DNA from: Bacteroidetes bacterium UBA955
GTDB lineage: Bacteria > Bacteroidota > Bacteroidia > NS11-12g > UBA955
Direction: 5' to 3'
NCBI GenBank assembly: GCA_002293105.1
Contig: DBCP01000061.1
Coordinates: 4,632-22,591 of the forward strand
Length of the DNA: 17,960 nt
Below, in pieces: positions 1 through 9,003 of the stretch. Made by a program: the position numbers and the translations under genes. Below the pieces are notes generated by a model. The model had not been told where the DNA came from, searched no databases, and saw only the letters and a program-made list of their open reading frames with translations. Position 1 is the first letter of the stretch, and each line of letters opens with the position of its first letter.

Positions 1-2
1 TA

Positions 3-200
3 ATTCATACACCATACATACAACTCAACCAAGCCCTTAAATTGTTGGGCTGGGTAGAAAGTGGTTCCATGGCCAATGAGGTCATAGACCAAGGAATGGT
101 TTTAGTGAATCAGGTGCAGGAATTTCGCCGGAGAAACAAATTGTACCCCGGTATGGTCATTGAATTTGAGGGCCAGTTGGCCACGATTGGTACCGAATAA
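3..200 (+). CDS. RNA-binding S4 domain protein (YaaA-like), 3' part
   Basis: An open frame from the left edge ends at TAA 198-200 and gives 65 visible residues. The sequence fits a small stand-alone S4 domain: a KLLGWVESGSMANEVIDQG helix pair, then GMVLVNQ, a basic RRRNKLYPG turn and a closing VIEFEG strand. The S4 fold binds structured RNA, and the short YaaA-type proteins (about 70 residues) are usually ribosome-associated. The true start lies just left of the window, because no ATG, GTG or TTG precedes the conserved part. The gene converges on leuS with only 6 bp between stop codons and no visible terminator hairpin. The family call is by recognition of the S4 pattern; the exact role is not decidable here. 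Confidence 0.75.
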   Translation: MHTPYIQLNQALKLLGWVESGSMANEVIDQGMVLVNQVQEFRRRNKLYPGMVIEFEGQLATIGTE

Positions 201-206
201 TTGGTT

Positions 207-2780
207 TTACACCACCACGTTGACGATTCGTCCTTTTACGAGGATGAATTTCTTCAAGGGTTTGCCTTCCATCCATTTTACCACCAATTCATTTTCAAGT
301 ACAGCAGATTGGATTTCTGCTTCAGTAGCCGATAGGTCGAATGTTATTTGGGCGCGGGTTTTACCGTTGATACTTATGGGGTAATTGAACGAGCTTTCAA
401 CCAAATATTGCGCATTGTACTTGGGCCAATTTGCGGTATGGATGCTACTTGAACGTCCGAGTTGGTGCCACAATTCTTCCGCGATGTGGGGTGCAAACGG
501 AGCCATGAGAATCAACAAGGTTTCCAATACTTCTTGTTTCCGGCATTTGAGTGTACCGAGTTCGTTGGTAGCGACCATGAAAGCAGAGACGGAGGTATTG
601 AAACTCATCGACTCGATGTCTTCGGTGATTTTTTTGATGGTTTTGTGCAGTATTTTGAGTTCCTCGGGTGTGGGTGCTTCTTGGTTTACAGCCCATTGTT
701 CGCCTTCGTAGAACAAGCGCCAGAATTTGCCAAAAAATCTGCTGACTCCCTCAATTCCATGGGTGTTCCATGGTTTTGAATCGGTTAATGGACCCAAAAA
801 CATCTCGTACATTCTGAGGGTATCGGCGCCGTATTGCGCGCACACGTCATCCGGATTTACCACGTTGCCCCAGCGCTTACTCATTTTTTGTCCGTCTTCC
901 CCCATGATCATCCCTTGGTTTACCAAACGTTTGAAGGGTTCGTCCCAGGAAATGATTCCCAAATCGAAGAGGAATTTTGTCCAAAAGCGACTGTATAATA
1001 AATGTCCTGTTGCGTGCTCAGAACCACCCACATAGAGGTCGACTTGTTGCCAGTAGTTGAGGGCTTCGGGCGATGCCAATTGTTGGGTGTTGTTGGGATC
1101 GGTATAACGCAGGAAATACCAGCTACTGCCTGCCCATCCGGGCATGGTATCGGTTTCGCGTTTGCCTTGAGGGGTATTGACCCAATTGGTGACGGCAGAA
1201 AGCGGACTTTCGCCATTGCCTGTGGGTTTGTAGCTTTCTACTTGGGGCAATTCAACGGGTAGTTCTTTTACCAGTTGGGGGATGCCATCTTCGCTGTATA
1301 CAATGGGAAAGGGTTCACCCCAATACCGTTGACGACCAAATCCAGCTTCGCGCAATCGGTAGTTGACTTTGGCTTGTCCCCACCCTGCTTTTTCTACTTT
1401 GGCGATGGCTGCGGAGATGGCGTCTTTTACGGTCAATCCATCCAAAAATCCCGAATTAAAACAGATACCATCTTTGGCGACAAAGGCTTCTTGCAAGGGA
1501 AGTTCTAGATCGTTGTTGGCGGGTTTGATGACGGGGATAATATTGAGGTTAAAGGTTTTTGCGAAGGCAAAATCGCGCTCATCGTGGGCCGGTACAGCCA
1601 TGATAATGCCGGTTCCGTAATTGGCCAATACGTAATCGCTGACCCAAACGGGGATGGGTTCTCCGGTGAATGGGTTGATGGCTTCCATTCCGGTAAATAC
1701 CCCGGTTTTGGTGGTGTCCGCCATGCGATCAATTTCACTGCGATTTTTGGCTTTGTTGGCATATTCTTGCACTGCGGACCATTGCCCATCGCTGCAAAAC
1801 TCTCTGAGATTTTCCAATTCGGGGGCAACAACCATGAAGGTGGCGCCGAAGATGGTATCGGGGCGGGTGGTAAAGACTTTGAGTGTTTTGAGTGTGCCGC
1901 GAACCACAAAATCGATTTCTGCACCTTGACTTTTGCCGATCCAATTGCGTTGAATTTCCTTGATGGCATCGCTCCATTGGAGTGAATTGAGTCCGTCTAA
2001 TAGGCGATCTGCATAAGCCGTTATGCGCAAGCTCCACTGTCGCATTTTTTTACGCACCACTGGGTAGCCGCCGCGTTCACTTACGCCGTTGACCACTTCT
2101 TCGTTGGCCAAGACAGTTCCCATGGCTTCGCACCAGTTTACCGTGGTTTCGTCGACAAAGGCCAGTCGGAATTGGTTGAGGATTTCGTGTTGTTGAAGGG
2201 CCGACATTTCCAACCAATCTTGGGCGGTGAAGTCGTGTATTTTTCCACCGTGCGCATGCAGATTGGCTGAGCCGTGGAGGTTAAAATGCGCAATCAGCTG
2301 GGCGATGGGTTCCGCTTTTTGGGATTGTTTGTTATACCAATGCTCAAAAAACAGGGAGAAAATTTGCTGGGTAAATTGGTAATAATTGGCGTCGCAGGTT
2401 TTGACTTGTCGATCCCAATCATAAGAGAAACCCATGATATTCAATTGTTCACGGAAACGTTGAACGTTTTGTTCGGTGGTAACGGCCGGATGTTGTCCGG
2501 TTTGGATGGCATATTGTTCTGCGGGGAGTCCAAATGCATCATATCCCATGGGGTGCAGCACATTGAAGCCATTGAGGCGTTTGTATCGGGCTACGATATC
2601 GCTGGCGATATATCCAAGGGGATGTCCTACGTGCAAACCACTTCCAGAAGGGTAAGGAAACATGTCGAGCACATAGTATTTGGGCTTGTTGGCGTCAATG
2701 GAAACGGCATATAACTGGGTGTTTTCCCAGTGTTTTTGCCATTTTTTTTCGATTTCCGAGAAAGAGTATTGTGCTGACAT
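207..2780 (-). CDS. leuS: Leucyl-tRNA synthetase
   Basis: Class Ia aminoacyl-tRNA synthetase of 857 residues, charging tRNA-Leu in the cytoplasm. The HIGH signature is HVGH at residues 50-53, after PYPSGSGL, and KMSKR is at 632-636 (GEDGQKMSKRWGN). The CP1 editing domain lies between: the threonine-rich TTRPDTIFG is at 304-312 and the Asp-containing AVPAHDERD at 395-403. MPGWAGSSWYFLRYTDP near 546-562 is the typical LeuRS catalytic segment. The region around residues 150-250 lacks the CxxC zinc knuckle of E. coli LeuRS and carries instead the NEEVVNGVSERGGYPVVRKKMRQW form that I associate with Bacteroidota. The start ATG at 2780 is 58 bp from the divergent obg start. The length and all motifs are intact. 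Confidence 0.97.
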   Translation of the reverse strand: MSAQYSFSEIEKKWQKHWENTQLYAVSIDANKPKYYVLDMFPYPSGSGLHVGHPLGYIASDIVARYKRLNGFNVLHPMGYDAFGLPAEQYAIQTGQHPAVTTEQNVQRFREQLNIMGFSYDWDRQVKTCDANYYQFTQQIFSLFFEHWYNKQSQKAEPIAQLIAHFNLHGSANLHAHGGKIHDFTAQDWLEMSALQQHEILNQFRLAFVDETTVNWCEAMGTVLANEEVVNGVSERGGYPVVRKKMRQWSLRITAYADRLLDGLNSLQWSDAIKEIQRNWIGKSQGAEIDFVVRGTLKTLKVFTTRPDTIFGATFMVVAPELENLREFCSDGQWSAVQEYANKAKNRSEIDRMADTTKTGVFTGMEAINPFTGEPIPVWVSDYVLANYGTGIIMAVPAHDERDFAFAKTFNLNIIPVIKPANNDLELPLQEAFVAKDGICFNSGFLDGLTVKDAISAAIAKVEKAGWGQAKVNYRLREAGFGRQRYWGEPFPIVYSEDGIPQLVKELPVELPQVESYKPTGNGESPLSAVTNWVNTPQGKRETDTMPGWAGSSWYFLRYTDPNNTQQLASPEALNYWQQVDLYVGGSEHATGHLLYSRFWTKFLFDLGIISWDEPFKRLVNQGMIMGEDGQKMSKRWGNVVNPDDVCAQYGADTLRMYEMFLGPLTDSKPWNTHGIEGVSRFFGKFWRLFYEGEQWAVNQEAPTPEELKILHKTIKKITEDIESMSFNTSVSAFMVATNELGTLKCRKQEVLETLLILMAPFAPHIAEELWHQLGRSSSIHTANWPKYNAQYLVESSFNYPISINGKTRAQITFDLSATEAEIQSAVLENELVVKWMEGKPLKKFILVKGRIVNVVV

Positions 2781-2790
2781 AAAGGTTGCG

Positions 2791-2802
2791 GGTGCGAAAA
2801 TA
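2791..2802 (-). promoter_or_regulatory. Possible leuS promoter (-7 box)
   Basis: On the minus strand this reads TATTTTCGCACC, one base away from the TAnnTTTG -7 box typical of Bacteroidota. It ends 10 bp before the leuS ATG. No clear TTTG -33 element is seen, so this is a weak call. Confidence 0.4.
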
Positions 2803-2838
2803 CAATAGATGGCGGTTTTTTAACGACCTTTGCGGTTC

Positions 2839-3834
2839 ATGGCCGATAGCAATTTTATTGATTACGTGAAGATTTGTTGCCGGAGCGGCAGCGGAGGCCC
2901 GGGCAGCAGGCACTATAATCGCACAAAAATGAACCCTAGAGGCGGACCGGATGGCGGTGATGGCGGAAAGGGTGGAGATATTGTTTTGAAGGGAAATGCC
3001 CAATTATGGACGTTGATTCACTTGAAATATAGGAAGCACGTGATGGCCACAGATGGTATTGCGGGCAGCGAAAATCGCAGTTCGGGTGCTTATGGTGAAT
3101 CCGTGGTATTGGAAGTGCCTTTGGGTACAGTAGCCAAGGATGCTGAAACTGGCGAGGTGTTGTTCGAAATCACAGAGGATGGCGAGAAGAAGGTTTTGGT
3201 ACCGGGCGGACGTGGGGGGTTGGGCAACTGGCATTTTGCGAACAGTGTTAACCAAGCGCCACAGTATGCACAACCGGGTGAGCCCGGGATTGAGCAATGG
3301 ATTGTATTGGAATTGAAGGTGTTGGCTGATGTGGGTTTGGTTGGATTCCCGAACGCGGGTAAGAGCACTTTGTTGAGTGTTATCTCTGCAGCGAAACCCG
3401 AAATAGCAGATTATCCATTTACAACGTTGGTACCGAATTTGGGCGTGGTGAATTACCGCGATTACCGCAGTTTTATTGTTGCCGATATACCTGGAATCAT
3501 TGAAGGTGCGAGTGAAGGTAGGGGATTGGGTCATCGTTTTTTGAGACACATTGAACGAAATGCTGCTTTGTTATTTTTGATTCCGGCGGATAGTGCTGAT
3601 CATAAAACCGAATACATGACGTTATTGAGCGAATTGGAAAAGTTCAACCCCGAATTGGTTGTCAAACAGCGTATTGTGGCTGTGAGCAAGGCAGATATGC
3701 TCGATGACGAATTGAAACAGGAAATCAGGGCACAACTCAAGGGTGTGGATGTATTGTTTTTCAGTTCAGTAACCGAGCAGGGTGTGGGTGAATTGTTGGA
3801 TGTGTTATGGAAAACGGTGTCTGCTGATGTCTAA
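2839..3834 (+). CDS. obg: GTPase Obg (ribosome assembly)
   Basis: Obg-family GTPase of 331 residues that acts in late 50S subunit assembly. The N-terminal glycine-rich Obg fold covers residues 1-160 ([12 protein letters not shown], then [12 protein letters not shown] at 35-46 and GGRGGLGN at 123-130). The G domain follows: P-loop GFPNAGKST 169-177, switch I near FTT 194-196, G3 DIPG 216-219, G4 SKAD 283-286 and G5 SSV near 309-311. In G4 a Ser stands where most GTPases have Asn. The C-terminal OCT domain of longer Obg proteins is absent. I chose ATG 2839 over the in-frame TTG at 2830 because the family begins right before NFIDYV. It is divergent from leuS, and its 3' end is 58 bp before the PPIase gene. 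Confidence 0.96.
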   Translation: MADSNFIDYVKICCRSGSGGPGSRHYNRTKMNPRGGPDGGDGGKGGDIVLKGNAQLWTLIHLKYRKHVMATDGIAGSENRSSGAYGESVVLEVPLGTVAKDAETGEVLFEITEDGEKKVLVPGGRGGLGNWHFANSVNQAPQYAQPGEPGIEQWIVLELKVLADVGLVGFPNAGKSTLLSVISAAKPEIADYPFTTLVPNLGVVNYRDYRSFIVADIPGIIEGASEGRGLGHRFLRHIERNAALLFLIPADSADHKTEYMTLLSELEKFNPELVVKQRIVAVSKADMLDDELKQEIRAQLKGVDVLFFSSVTEQGVGELLDVLWKTVSADV

Positions 3835-3854
3835 CAAAATTGCTGGGTAGTTTG

Positions 3855-3862
3855 TATTTTTG
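3855..3862 (+). promoter_or_regulatory. -7 promoter box for the PPIase-moxR operon
   Basis: TATTTTTG is an exact match to the Bacteroidota -7 consensus TAnnTTTG. It lies 30 bp before the ATG at 3893, between the obg stop and the first PPIase gene. A clear -33 TTTG is not visible. It suggests the PPIase genes can be transcribed apart from obg. Confidence 0.5.
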
Positions 3863-3892
3863 AAGATTATAGAAAAACAGTAAATAGATTGT

Positions 3893-6016
3893 ATGAAAAG
3901 AATAGTTGGATTGATTGTATTCGGTGGTTTGTTGTTGGGAGTTGCCAATGCGCAAGTTGAAAAACCAGCGAAAACGGGTGCAGCGGCTCCCTTCGTATTC
4001 AGTATCGACAAGGACAAAGTGTACGCTGATGAATTTGAGCGTCAGTACTTGAAAAATATCAATTTGAAAGAGGATGCAGTCACATCCAAAGACATCCGGA
4101 ATTATTTGGATTTGTACATCAAATTCAAGTTGAAGGTTCAGGATGCCAAGGATGCCGGTTTGGATACAGCCACGGCCTATGTTCAAGAGTTGCAGATGTA
4201 CCGCGATCAGTTGGCTCGAAACTATTTGTATGATCGTTCTGTAACGGATGCGTTGGTAAAAGAAGCATACGACCGTATGCAAAGCGAGGTGAAAGTATCG
4301 CATATTTTGATATTGTGTTCTCCTGATGCTTCTGATGCTGATCAGAAAAAGGCATTGGATAAGATTGAGAACATACATCGTATGTTGATGCGCAATCCAA
4401 CCGCTTTGAATTTTGGGGATATTGCAAGAACCGAATCTGAAGATGTTGGAACAAAGAGCGCTGGTGGCGATTTGGGTTGGATGACCGCTTTGCAGGTGGT
4501 TTACGAATTTGAAAACCAAGCATACACTACCCCCTTGGGCGGTATTTCTCCTGTGTTCAAAACAGAATTTGGATATCACATTTTGATGGTGAACGACAAG
4601 CGAGTGAATCGTGGCGATATCAAAGTGAACCATATTTTGGTTCGTGTAATGAACAAAGACGAGAGTTCAGATACCGAGGCCCGCAAGAAAATTGATGAGA
4701 TTATGTTGAACATCAGCTCGGGCAAAGAGACATTCGAAAACATGGCCAAAACCTATAGCGAGGATTACAACAGTCGTTACAATGGTGGTGCCATGGATTA
4801 CATCAACGTGACACAGTTTGTGGGTGATGTGGACCGACAGTATTGGGCTGATCAAGCGTTTTCATTGAAGAAAGATGGAGATATTACCACGCCATTCCGC
4901 ACCAATTATGGATGGCATTTGTTGCAACGCGTGAATTTGCGTCCGCTCCGTTCGTTTGAAGACAAAGAAATGCGTTCTATCCTGAAAATGGATGTACAGA
5001 AAAATCAGCGTTCACAGATTTCAGTGGACTCCTTGGTGGTGAAAATCAAGAAAGAGAATGGGTTTAAACTGAACAATGTGGCTGTTGATGCCGTGATTCA
5101 GTATTTGGATAGCAATTTCATGAGTGGCAAATTCGACGAAACGAATATGCCAGAGATGCACAAGGTGATTAAGATGGATGGCAAGAAAAAAACCGTCACA
5201 GAATTCAATTTGCGCAAAATGGAAGTGTTCAAATTGGGCGAAGAATCCTATTCAGTGGCTGATTTGTTTACCAATTTCACGTACAATACCAAGCCGGTAA
5301 CGGGCACCAAGCGCGATGGTGTAGAGCGTATTTTGAATGGTTGGATAGACAAAACCTGCGTGGAATATCAAAACGAGCATTTGGAAGAGAAGTCTGTTGA
5401 ATTCAGAGACATTTATCAAGAGTACAAAGAAGGCATTTTGATGTTCAACCGCATGCAACAGTTGGTTTGGGACCGCGCAAACAACGATACAGTAGGGTTG
5501 AAGGCGTATTTCGCTCAACACCAAAGTGAATATAATTGGAACAATCGTTTTGATGTTGGGGTGTATTTCTGCAACGATGCGAAAATGATGAAGACAGTTG
5601 CCAAGCAAGTGAAAAAAGGCATTTCTTCTGATAGCCTTCGCAGACAACACACCAAGCAGAATATTTTGGATTTTAGTTATCGCACAGGAAAATTTGAAAT
5701 GAGCGATACGTTTTTGTTCGCGCCATCTCCCATTTTGAAAATGATGTTTGCAGATTTGTCGGCCGAGAAGCCGAAGTATAACAAACCGGGTATTTATCAA
5801 GTTGGACAAGTAGGTGCTGATTTTATAGTAATAAAAGTGAATGCTTATTTGCCAGCCGGTCCAAAAACGTTGGATGAAACGCGTGGTCCCGTGGCCTCAA
5901 AGTATCAAGAGCAGTTGGAACGTGAATGGATCGAATCACTGAGAAATCGCTATGCGGTGACGGTGAATGAATCTGCGATGCAGGACATTGAAACGAAATT
6001 GGTTAATAAAAAATAA
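3893..6016 (+). CDS. Secreted peptidyl-prolyl isomerase with two parvulin domains
   Basis: A 707-residue exported chaperone/isomerase. Residues 1-21 form a signal peptide (KR, a hydrophobic core, then ANAQ as the likely cleavage site). A SurA-like helical region (residues about 35-130, LYIKFKLKVQDAKDAGLD) precedes two PpiC/parvulin domains: about 133-238, with VSHILI, GGDLGWM and TEFGYHILMV, and about 243-347, with VNHILVRV, GGAMDYI and TNYGWHLLQRV. The remaining 360 residues have no motif I recognise and are probably a chaperone region. Parvulin proteins of this kind help outer-membrane proteins fold in the periplasm. The next gene, another SurA-like PPIase, follows directly, so the two are likely co-transcribed and cooperate. 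The domain call is firm; the substrate is unknown. Confidence 0.9.
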   Translation: MKRIVGLIVFGGLLLGVANAQVEKPAKTGAAAPFVFSIDKDKVYADEFERQYLKNINLKEDAVTSKDIRNYLDLYIKFKLKVQDAKDAGLDTATAYVQELQMYRDQLARNYLYDRSVTDALVKEAYDRMQSEVKVSHILILCSPDASDADQKKALDKIENIHRMLMRNPTALNFGDIARTESEDVGTKSAGGDLGWMTALQVVYEFENQAYTTPLGGISPVFKTEFGYHILMVNDKRVNRGDIKVNHILVRVMNKDESSDTEARKKIDEIMLNISSGKETFENMAKTYSEDYNSRYNGGAMDYINVTQFVGDVDRQYWADQAFSLKKDGDITTPFRTNYGWHLLQRVNLRPLRSFEDKEMRSILKMDVQKNQRSQISVDSLVVKIKKENGFKLNNVAVDAVIQYLDSNFMSGKFDETNMPEMHKVIKMDGKKKTVTEFNLRKMEVFKLGEESYSVADLFTNFTYNTKPVTGTKRDGVERILNGWIDKTCVEYQNEHLEEKSVEFRDIYQEYKEGILMFNRMQQLVWDRANNDTVGLKAYFAQHQSEYNWNNRFDVGVYFCNDAKMMKTVAKQVKKGISSDSLRRQHTKQNILDFSYRTGKFEMSDTFLFAPSPILKMMFADLSAEKPKYNKPGIYQVGQVGADFIVIKVNAYLPAGPKTLDETRGPVASKYQEQLEREWIESLRNRYAVTVNESAMQDIETKLVNKK

Positions 6017-6017
6017 A

Positions 6018-7412
6018 GTGTTGAAGTTGCAAGGATTGCGCGGGTTTTTCGCAGTGATGGCGATGTCATTGCTATGCACGGCTGAAGCACAGATTAAGTC
6101 GAGCGGTCCGTATTTGCCCCCGCAGTACGTGGATGGAATTATGGCCGTTGTGGGCGGTAAAATCATCCTACAAAGCGATTTTGAAACTGAAAAAATGCAA
6201 ATGACCAAAGGTGCTACCCTGAAAGATTCTCAGTCGATGCATTGTCGTTTGCTCGAGGACATGATTGTCCAAAAGTTGTTATTGAACCAAGCCGAATTGG
6301 ATAGTTTGGTGGTGCCAGAGGATCAGTTGGAAAGCGAAATTGACAATCGTTTGCGTTACTATCAGCGTCAGGCGGGTAGTATGGCCGAATTGGAGAAATA
6401 TTTGGGCAAAACCGTTGTCGAATTCAAAGACGATATCCGTCCGAAAATGCGCGAACAGTTGCTGGCCAAACAGATGTATGGTGAAATCACCAAAAACATC
6501 CGAATATCGCCCCAGGAGGTAAAGCAGTTCTACGATTCTATACCTCAGGATAGTTTGCCGATTGTGTCAACGGAAGTAGAGGTGGGACAGTTGATGATAG
6601 AACCTTTGATTACGCTGGAGGCGAAAGATTTTGCGAAGTTGCAGTTGGAAGACATTCGTTCGCGGGTGTTGCGTGGTGAGAGTTTCGAAAAATTGGCTCG
6701 GGCTTACAGTATGGATCCGGGTTCAAAGAATCAGGGTGGTTTGTTGCCTGAATTTGGTCGGGGCGATATGGTTCCTGCGTTTGAACGTATGGCTTTCCGA
6801 TTGAAACCCGATAGTGTTAGTCCAATTTTTGAGAGCGACTATGGTTTTCACATCATGAAGTTATTGAAACGCCGTGGCGAGAGGGTAATTGCATTACATA
6901 TTTTGATTCGCGCAGAGAATACCACTGAGGATTATAAAATTGCCAGTATGCGGGTTGATAGCGTTTATCAATTGATTACATCGGGTAAAATGACTTGGTG
7001 CGATGCAGTGAAAAAGTATGCCACGGAGGATAAGAATAACCGTGATGCCAAGGGCAATTGTGGATTTATATTGGATCCAATGACCGGCATGCAAAAAACC
7101 ACCTTTGATGTTTTGCCTAGTGATGTGAAGAAAGTGGTAGACAAGCTCAAGCCTGGGGAATACAGCGAGCCAGAGATAGTGACCACCCAAGATGGTAGGT
7201 CGGTATATCGGATCATTTATTTGCAGTCGTTTGTTGCGCCCCACCAGGCCAATTTGATACAAGATTATAGCCGCATTCAAATGGAAGCGGAAAACCAGAA
7301 AAAGCAGAAGGCGGTAGACGCTTGGGTACTGAAACATCGGACCAAAACCTATATCCGTATCAAGGCCCGCAATTTGGATTGTGATAACCTAACGGCTTGG
7401 GAACATGAGTAA
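6018..7412 (+). CDS. SurA-like periplasmic peptidyl-prolyl isomerase
   Basis: SurA-type chaperone of 464 residues with the start I favour. From GTG 6018 the protein begins with a compact signal peptide (KLQGLRG, hydrophobic AVMAMSLLC, cleavage near AEAQ about residue 25). An ATG at 5967 is also in frame but would overlap the previous gene by 50 nt and add 17 basic, unneeded residues. GTG 6018 lies one base after the upstream TAA in an A-rich context. Next come the SurA N-domain (about 37-170, starting DGIMAVVGGKIILQSDFE) and two parvulin domains (about 186-285, with GGLLPEFGRGDM and SDYGFHIMKL; about 291-405, starting ALHILIRAEN). It probably acts with its upstream neighbour on outer-membrane protein folding. 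Its 3' end overlaps moxR by 8 nt. Confidence 0.88.
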   Translation: MLKLQGLRGFFAVMAMSLLCTAEAQIKSSGPYLPPQYVDGIMAVVGGKIILQSDFETEKMQMTKGATLKDSQSMHCRLLEDMIVQKLLLNQAELDSLVVPEDQLESEIDNRLRYYQRQAGSMAELEKYLGKTVVEFKDDIRPKMREQLLAKQMYGEITKNIRISPQEVKQFYDSIPQDSLPIVSTEVEVGQLMIEPLITLEAKDFAKLQLEDIRSRVLRGESFEKLARAYSMDPGSKNQGGLLPEFGRGDMVPAFERMAFRLKPDSVSPIFESDYGFHIMKLLKRRGERVIALHILIRAENTTEDYKIASMRVDSVYQLITSGKMTWCDAVKKYATEDKNNRDAKGNCGFILDPMTGMQKTTFDVLPSDVKKVVDKLKPGEYSEPEIVTTQDGRSVYRIIYLQSFVAPHQANLIQDYSRIQMEAENQKKQKAVDAWVLKHRTKTYIRIKARNLDCDNLTAWEHE

Positions 7413-8364
7413 TTCTTTGGATCAAGCGAAACAATTTGGCATGAAGGTCTCTGCGTTGAAAGCAGAAATCGGAAAGGTGGTCGTAGGACAAGATGAGGTT
7501 GTTGAGGCTTTGTTAAATGCAGTTTTCTGCCATGGACACGTACTTATGGTGGGTGTGCCGGGTTTGGCGAAGACCTTATTGGTGAAGACCTTGTCTCAGA
7601 CCTTGGAACTGTCGTTCAACCGAATTCAGTTTACGCCCGATTTGATGCCATCAGATATTATAGGCAGTGAGATTTTGGACGATTCGCGCAAGTTTCACTT
7701 TGTGAAGGGACCGATTTTTTCGAACATCATTTTGGCGGATGAAATTAACCGTACGCCGCCGAAAACCCAGGCTGCTTTGTTGGAAGCAATGCAAGAACGC
7801 CAAGTGACGGCGGCGGGACAACGTTACGATTTGGAGGAGCCGTTTTTTGTATTGGCTACTCAGAATCCCATTGAGCAGGAGGGCACGTATCCGCTGCCGG
7901 AAGCCCAATTGGATCGCTTTATGTTTCAGGTGATTTTGGATTACCCAAATTTCACGGAAGAGGTGAATATTTTGAAGCAGACCACGGGTTCAGGTATTCA
8001 AAAAGCCAGTCCTGTGATGAATCCAGAAGAAATTCGTGCGTTCCAATCATTGGTTCGCGATGTGCCTGTAACCGATTTTGTCTTTGAACAGGTCGTGGAA
8101 ATGGTTCAACAAACCCGTCCCAATACGCCCAAGGCCCACGAGATGGCCCAAAAGTATCTATCGTATGGTGCAGGTCCGCGTGCAGGACAGAATCTTATCT
8201 TGGCCGCCAAATGTCATGCATTGATGCATGGGAAGTTCTCCGTAGATCGTGAGGATGTGGTTGCGGTATCAAAGTGGGTGTTGCGACACAGAATTGTCCG
8301 AAATTTCCGCGCAGAGGCAGAAGGCATAACGGCTGATCAGATTATCAGCGCCATTTGTTCGTAA
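7405..8364 (+). CDS. MoxR-family AAA+ ATPase
   Basis: A 319-residue cytoplasmic AAA+ ATPase. Walker A is GVPGLAKT at 50-57, Walker B is IILADE at 108-113 followed by the MoxR-typical INRTPPKTQAALLEAMQE, sensor 1 is ATQNP at 151-155 and the EAQLDRF arginine segment is at 166-172. MoxR proteins act as chaperone-like ATPases, often with DUF58/VWA partners that mature or activate other proteins. No such partner follows here: the next gene, nth, is convergent and begins immediately after the stop. The start ATG sits inside the end of the SurA-like gene (ATGAGTAA, 8-nt overlap), which implies translational coupling. The full length matches the family. Confidence 0.93.
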   Translation: MSNSLDQAKQFGMKVSALKAEIGKVVVGQDEVVEALLNAVFCHGHVLMVGVPGLAKTLLVKTLSQTLELSFNRIQFTPDLMPSDIIGSEILDDSRKFHFVKGPIFSNIILADEINRTPPKTQAALLEAMQERQVTAAGQRYDLEEPFFVLATQNPIEQEGTYPLPEAQLDRFMFQVILDYPNFTEEVNILKQTTGSGIQKASPVMNPEEIRAFQSLVRDVPVTDFVFEQVVEMVQQTRPNTPKAHEMAQKYLSYGAGPRAGQNLILAAKCHALMHGKFSVDREDVVAVSKWVLRHRIVRNFRAEAEGITADQIISAICS

Positions 8365-9000
8365 TTATTTGGCTTTTTCCCGGCATCCAAGCACTGAGCA
8401 TACTGGGCATTTTTCAATGATATGTCCGCGAGCAGGACAAAATTCTCTACCCATAAAAATAATTTGAAGGTGGGCTTTGTTCCAGCGGTCTTTGGGAATG
8501 AGGCGTTTGAGATCACGCTCAGTTTCTTCCACGCTTTTGGCTGCACTAAGGCGCCAGCGATAGGCCAATCGATGAATGTGTGTATCTACGGGGAAGGCAG
8601 GCACTCCGAAGGCCTGTGACATCACTACAGAGGCCGTTTTATGTCCAACAGCCGGCATCGCTTCCAAGGCCTCAAAGGAGGCAGGTACTTCGCCGTTGTG
8701 AAGCTCCATGATCATTTGTGATAAGCCGTAGATGCCTTTACTTTTCATGGGCGATAGGCCACAGGGTCTGATGATTTGTTGGATTTCTTCGACGCTCAAT
8801 TTGAGCATATCGGCCGGGTTATTGGCTTTTGCGAAGAGGTGGGGTGTGATTTGGTTTACGCGTTCGTCGGTGCATTGCGCGCTGAGCAGCACAGAAACTA
8901 GGAGGGTGTAAGGATCTGTGTGATTGAGGGGAATGGGTGTTTCAGGGTAGTATTGCTCGAGGGTATCGAGGATGAATTGTACGCGTTCGGCTTTTTTCAT
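8365..9000 (-). CDS. nth: Endonuclease III (DNA glycosylase/AP lyase)
   Basis: Base-excision repair enzyme of 211 residues that removes oxidised pyrimidines and cleaves the AP site. The helix-hairpin-helix is at LEAMPAVGHKTASVV (112-126) with catalytic Lys121, and the catalytic Asp139 is in VDTHIHR. Four cysteines near the C-terminus (188, 198, 201, 206) suggest a [4Fe-4S] cluster, but their spacing (C-X9-C-X2-C-X4-C) differs from the E. coli C-X6-C-X2-C-X5-C. It is the last gene of an lptB-lplA-nth run, 3 bp after lplA. Its stop codon directly abuts that of convergent moxR with no intervening base. Confidence 0.93.
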   Translation of the reverse strand: MKKAERVQFILDTLEQYYPETPIPLNHTDPYTLLVSVLLSAQCTDERVNQITPHLFAKANNPADMLKLSVEEIQQIIRPCGLSPMKSKGIYGLSQMIMELHNGEVPASFEALEAMPAVGHKTASVVMSQAFGVPAFPVDTHIHRLAYRWRLSAAKSVEETERDLKRLIPKDRWNKAHLQIIFMGREFCPARGHIIEKCPVCSVLGCREKAK

Positions 9001-9003
9001 GGT

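Noticed and set aside
1505..1985. Long open frames on both strands within leuS
   Set aside because: They overlap the CP1 editing domain of an intact LeuRS and show no family pattern.
2830..2838. TTG start three codons upstream of the obg ATG
   Set aside because: Obg proteins begin directly before the NFIDYV segment, and ATG 2839 provides this.
3761..4633. A 290-codon minus-strand frame opposite obg and the first PPIase gene
   Set aside because: The protein has no recognisable features and lies entirely opposite genes with clear domains; it is a shadow frame.
5967..6017. ATG start for the SurA-like protein inside the preceding gene
   Set aside because: It would create a 50-nt overlap and place 17 extra basic residues before a complete signal peptide; GTG 6018 gives a normal one.
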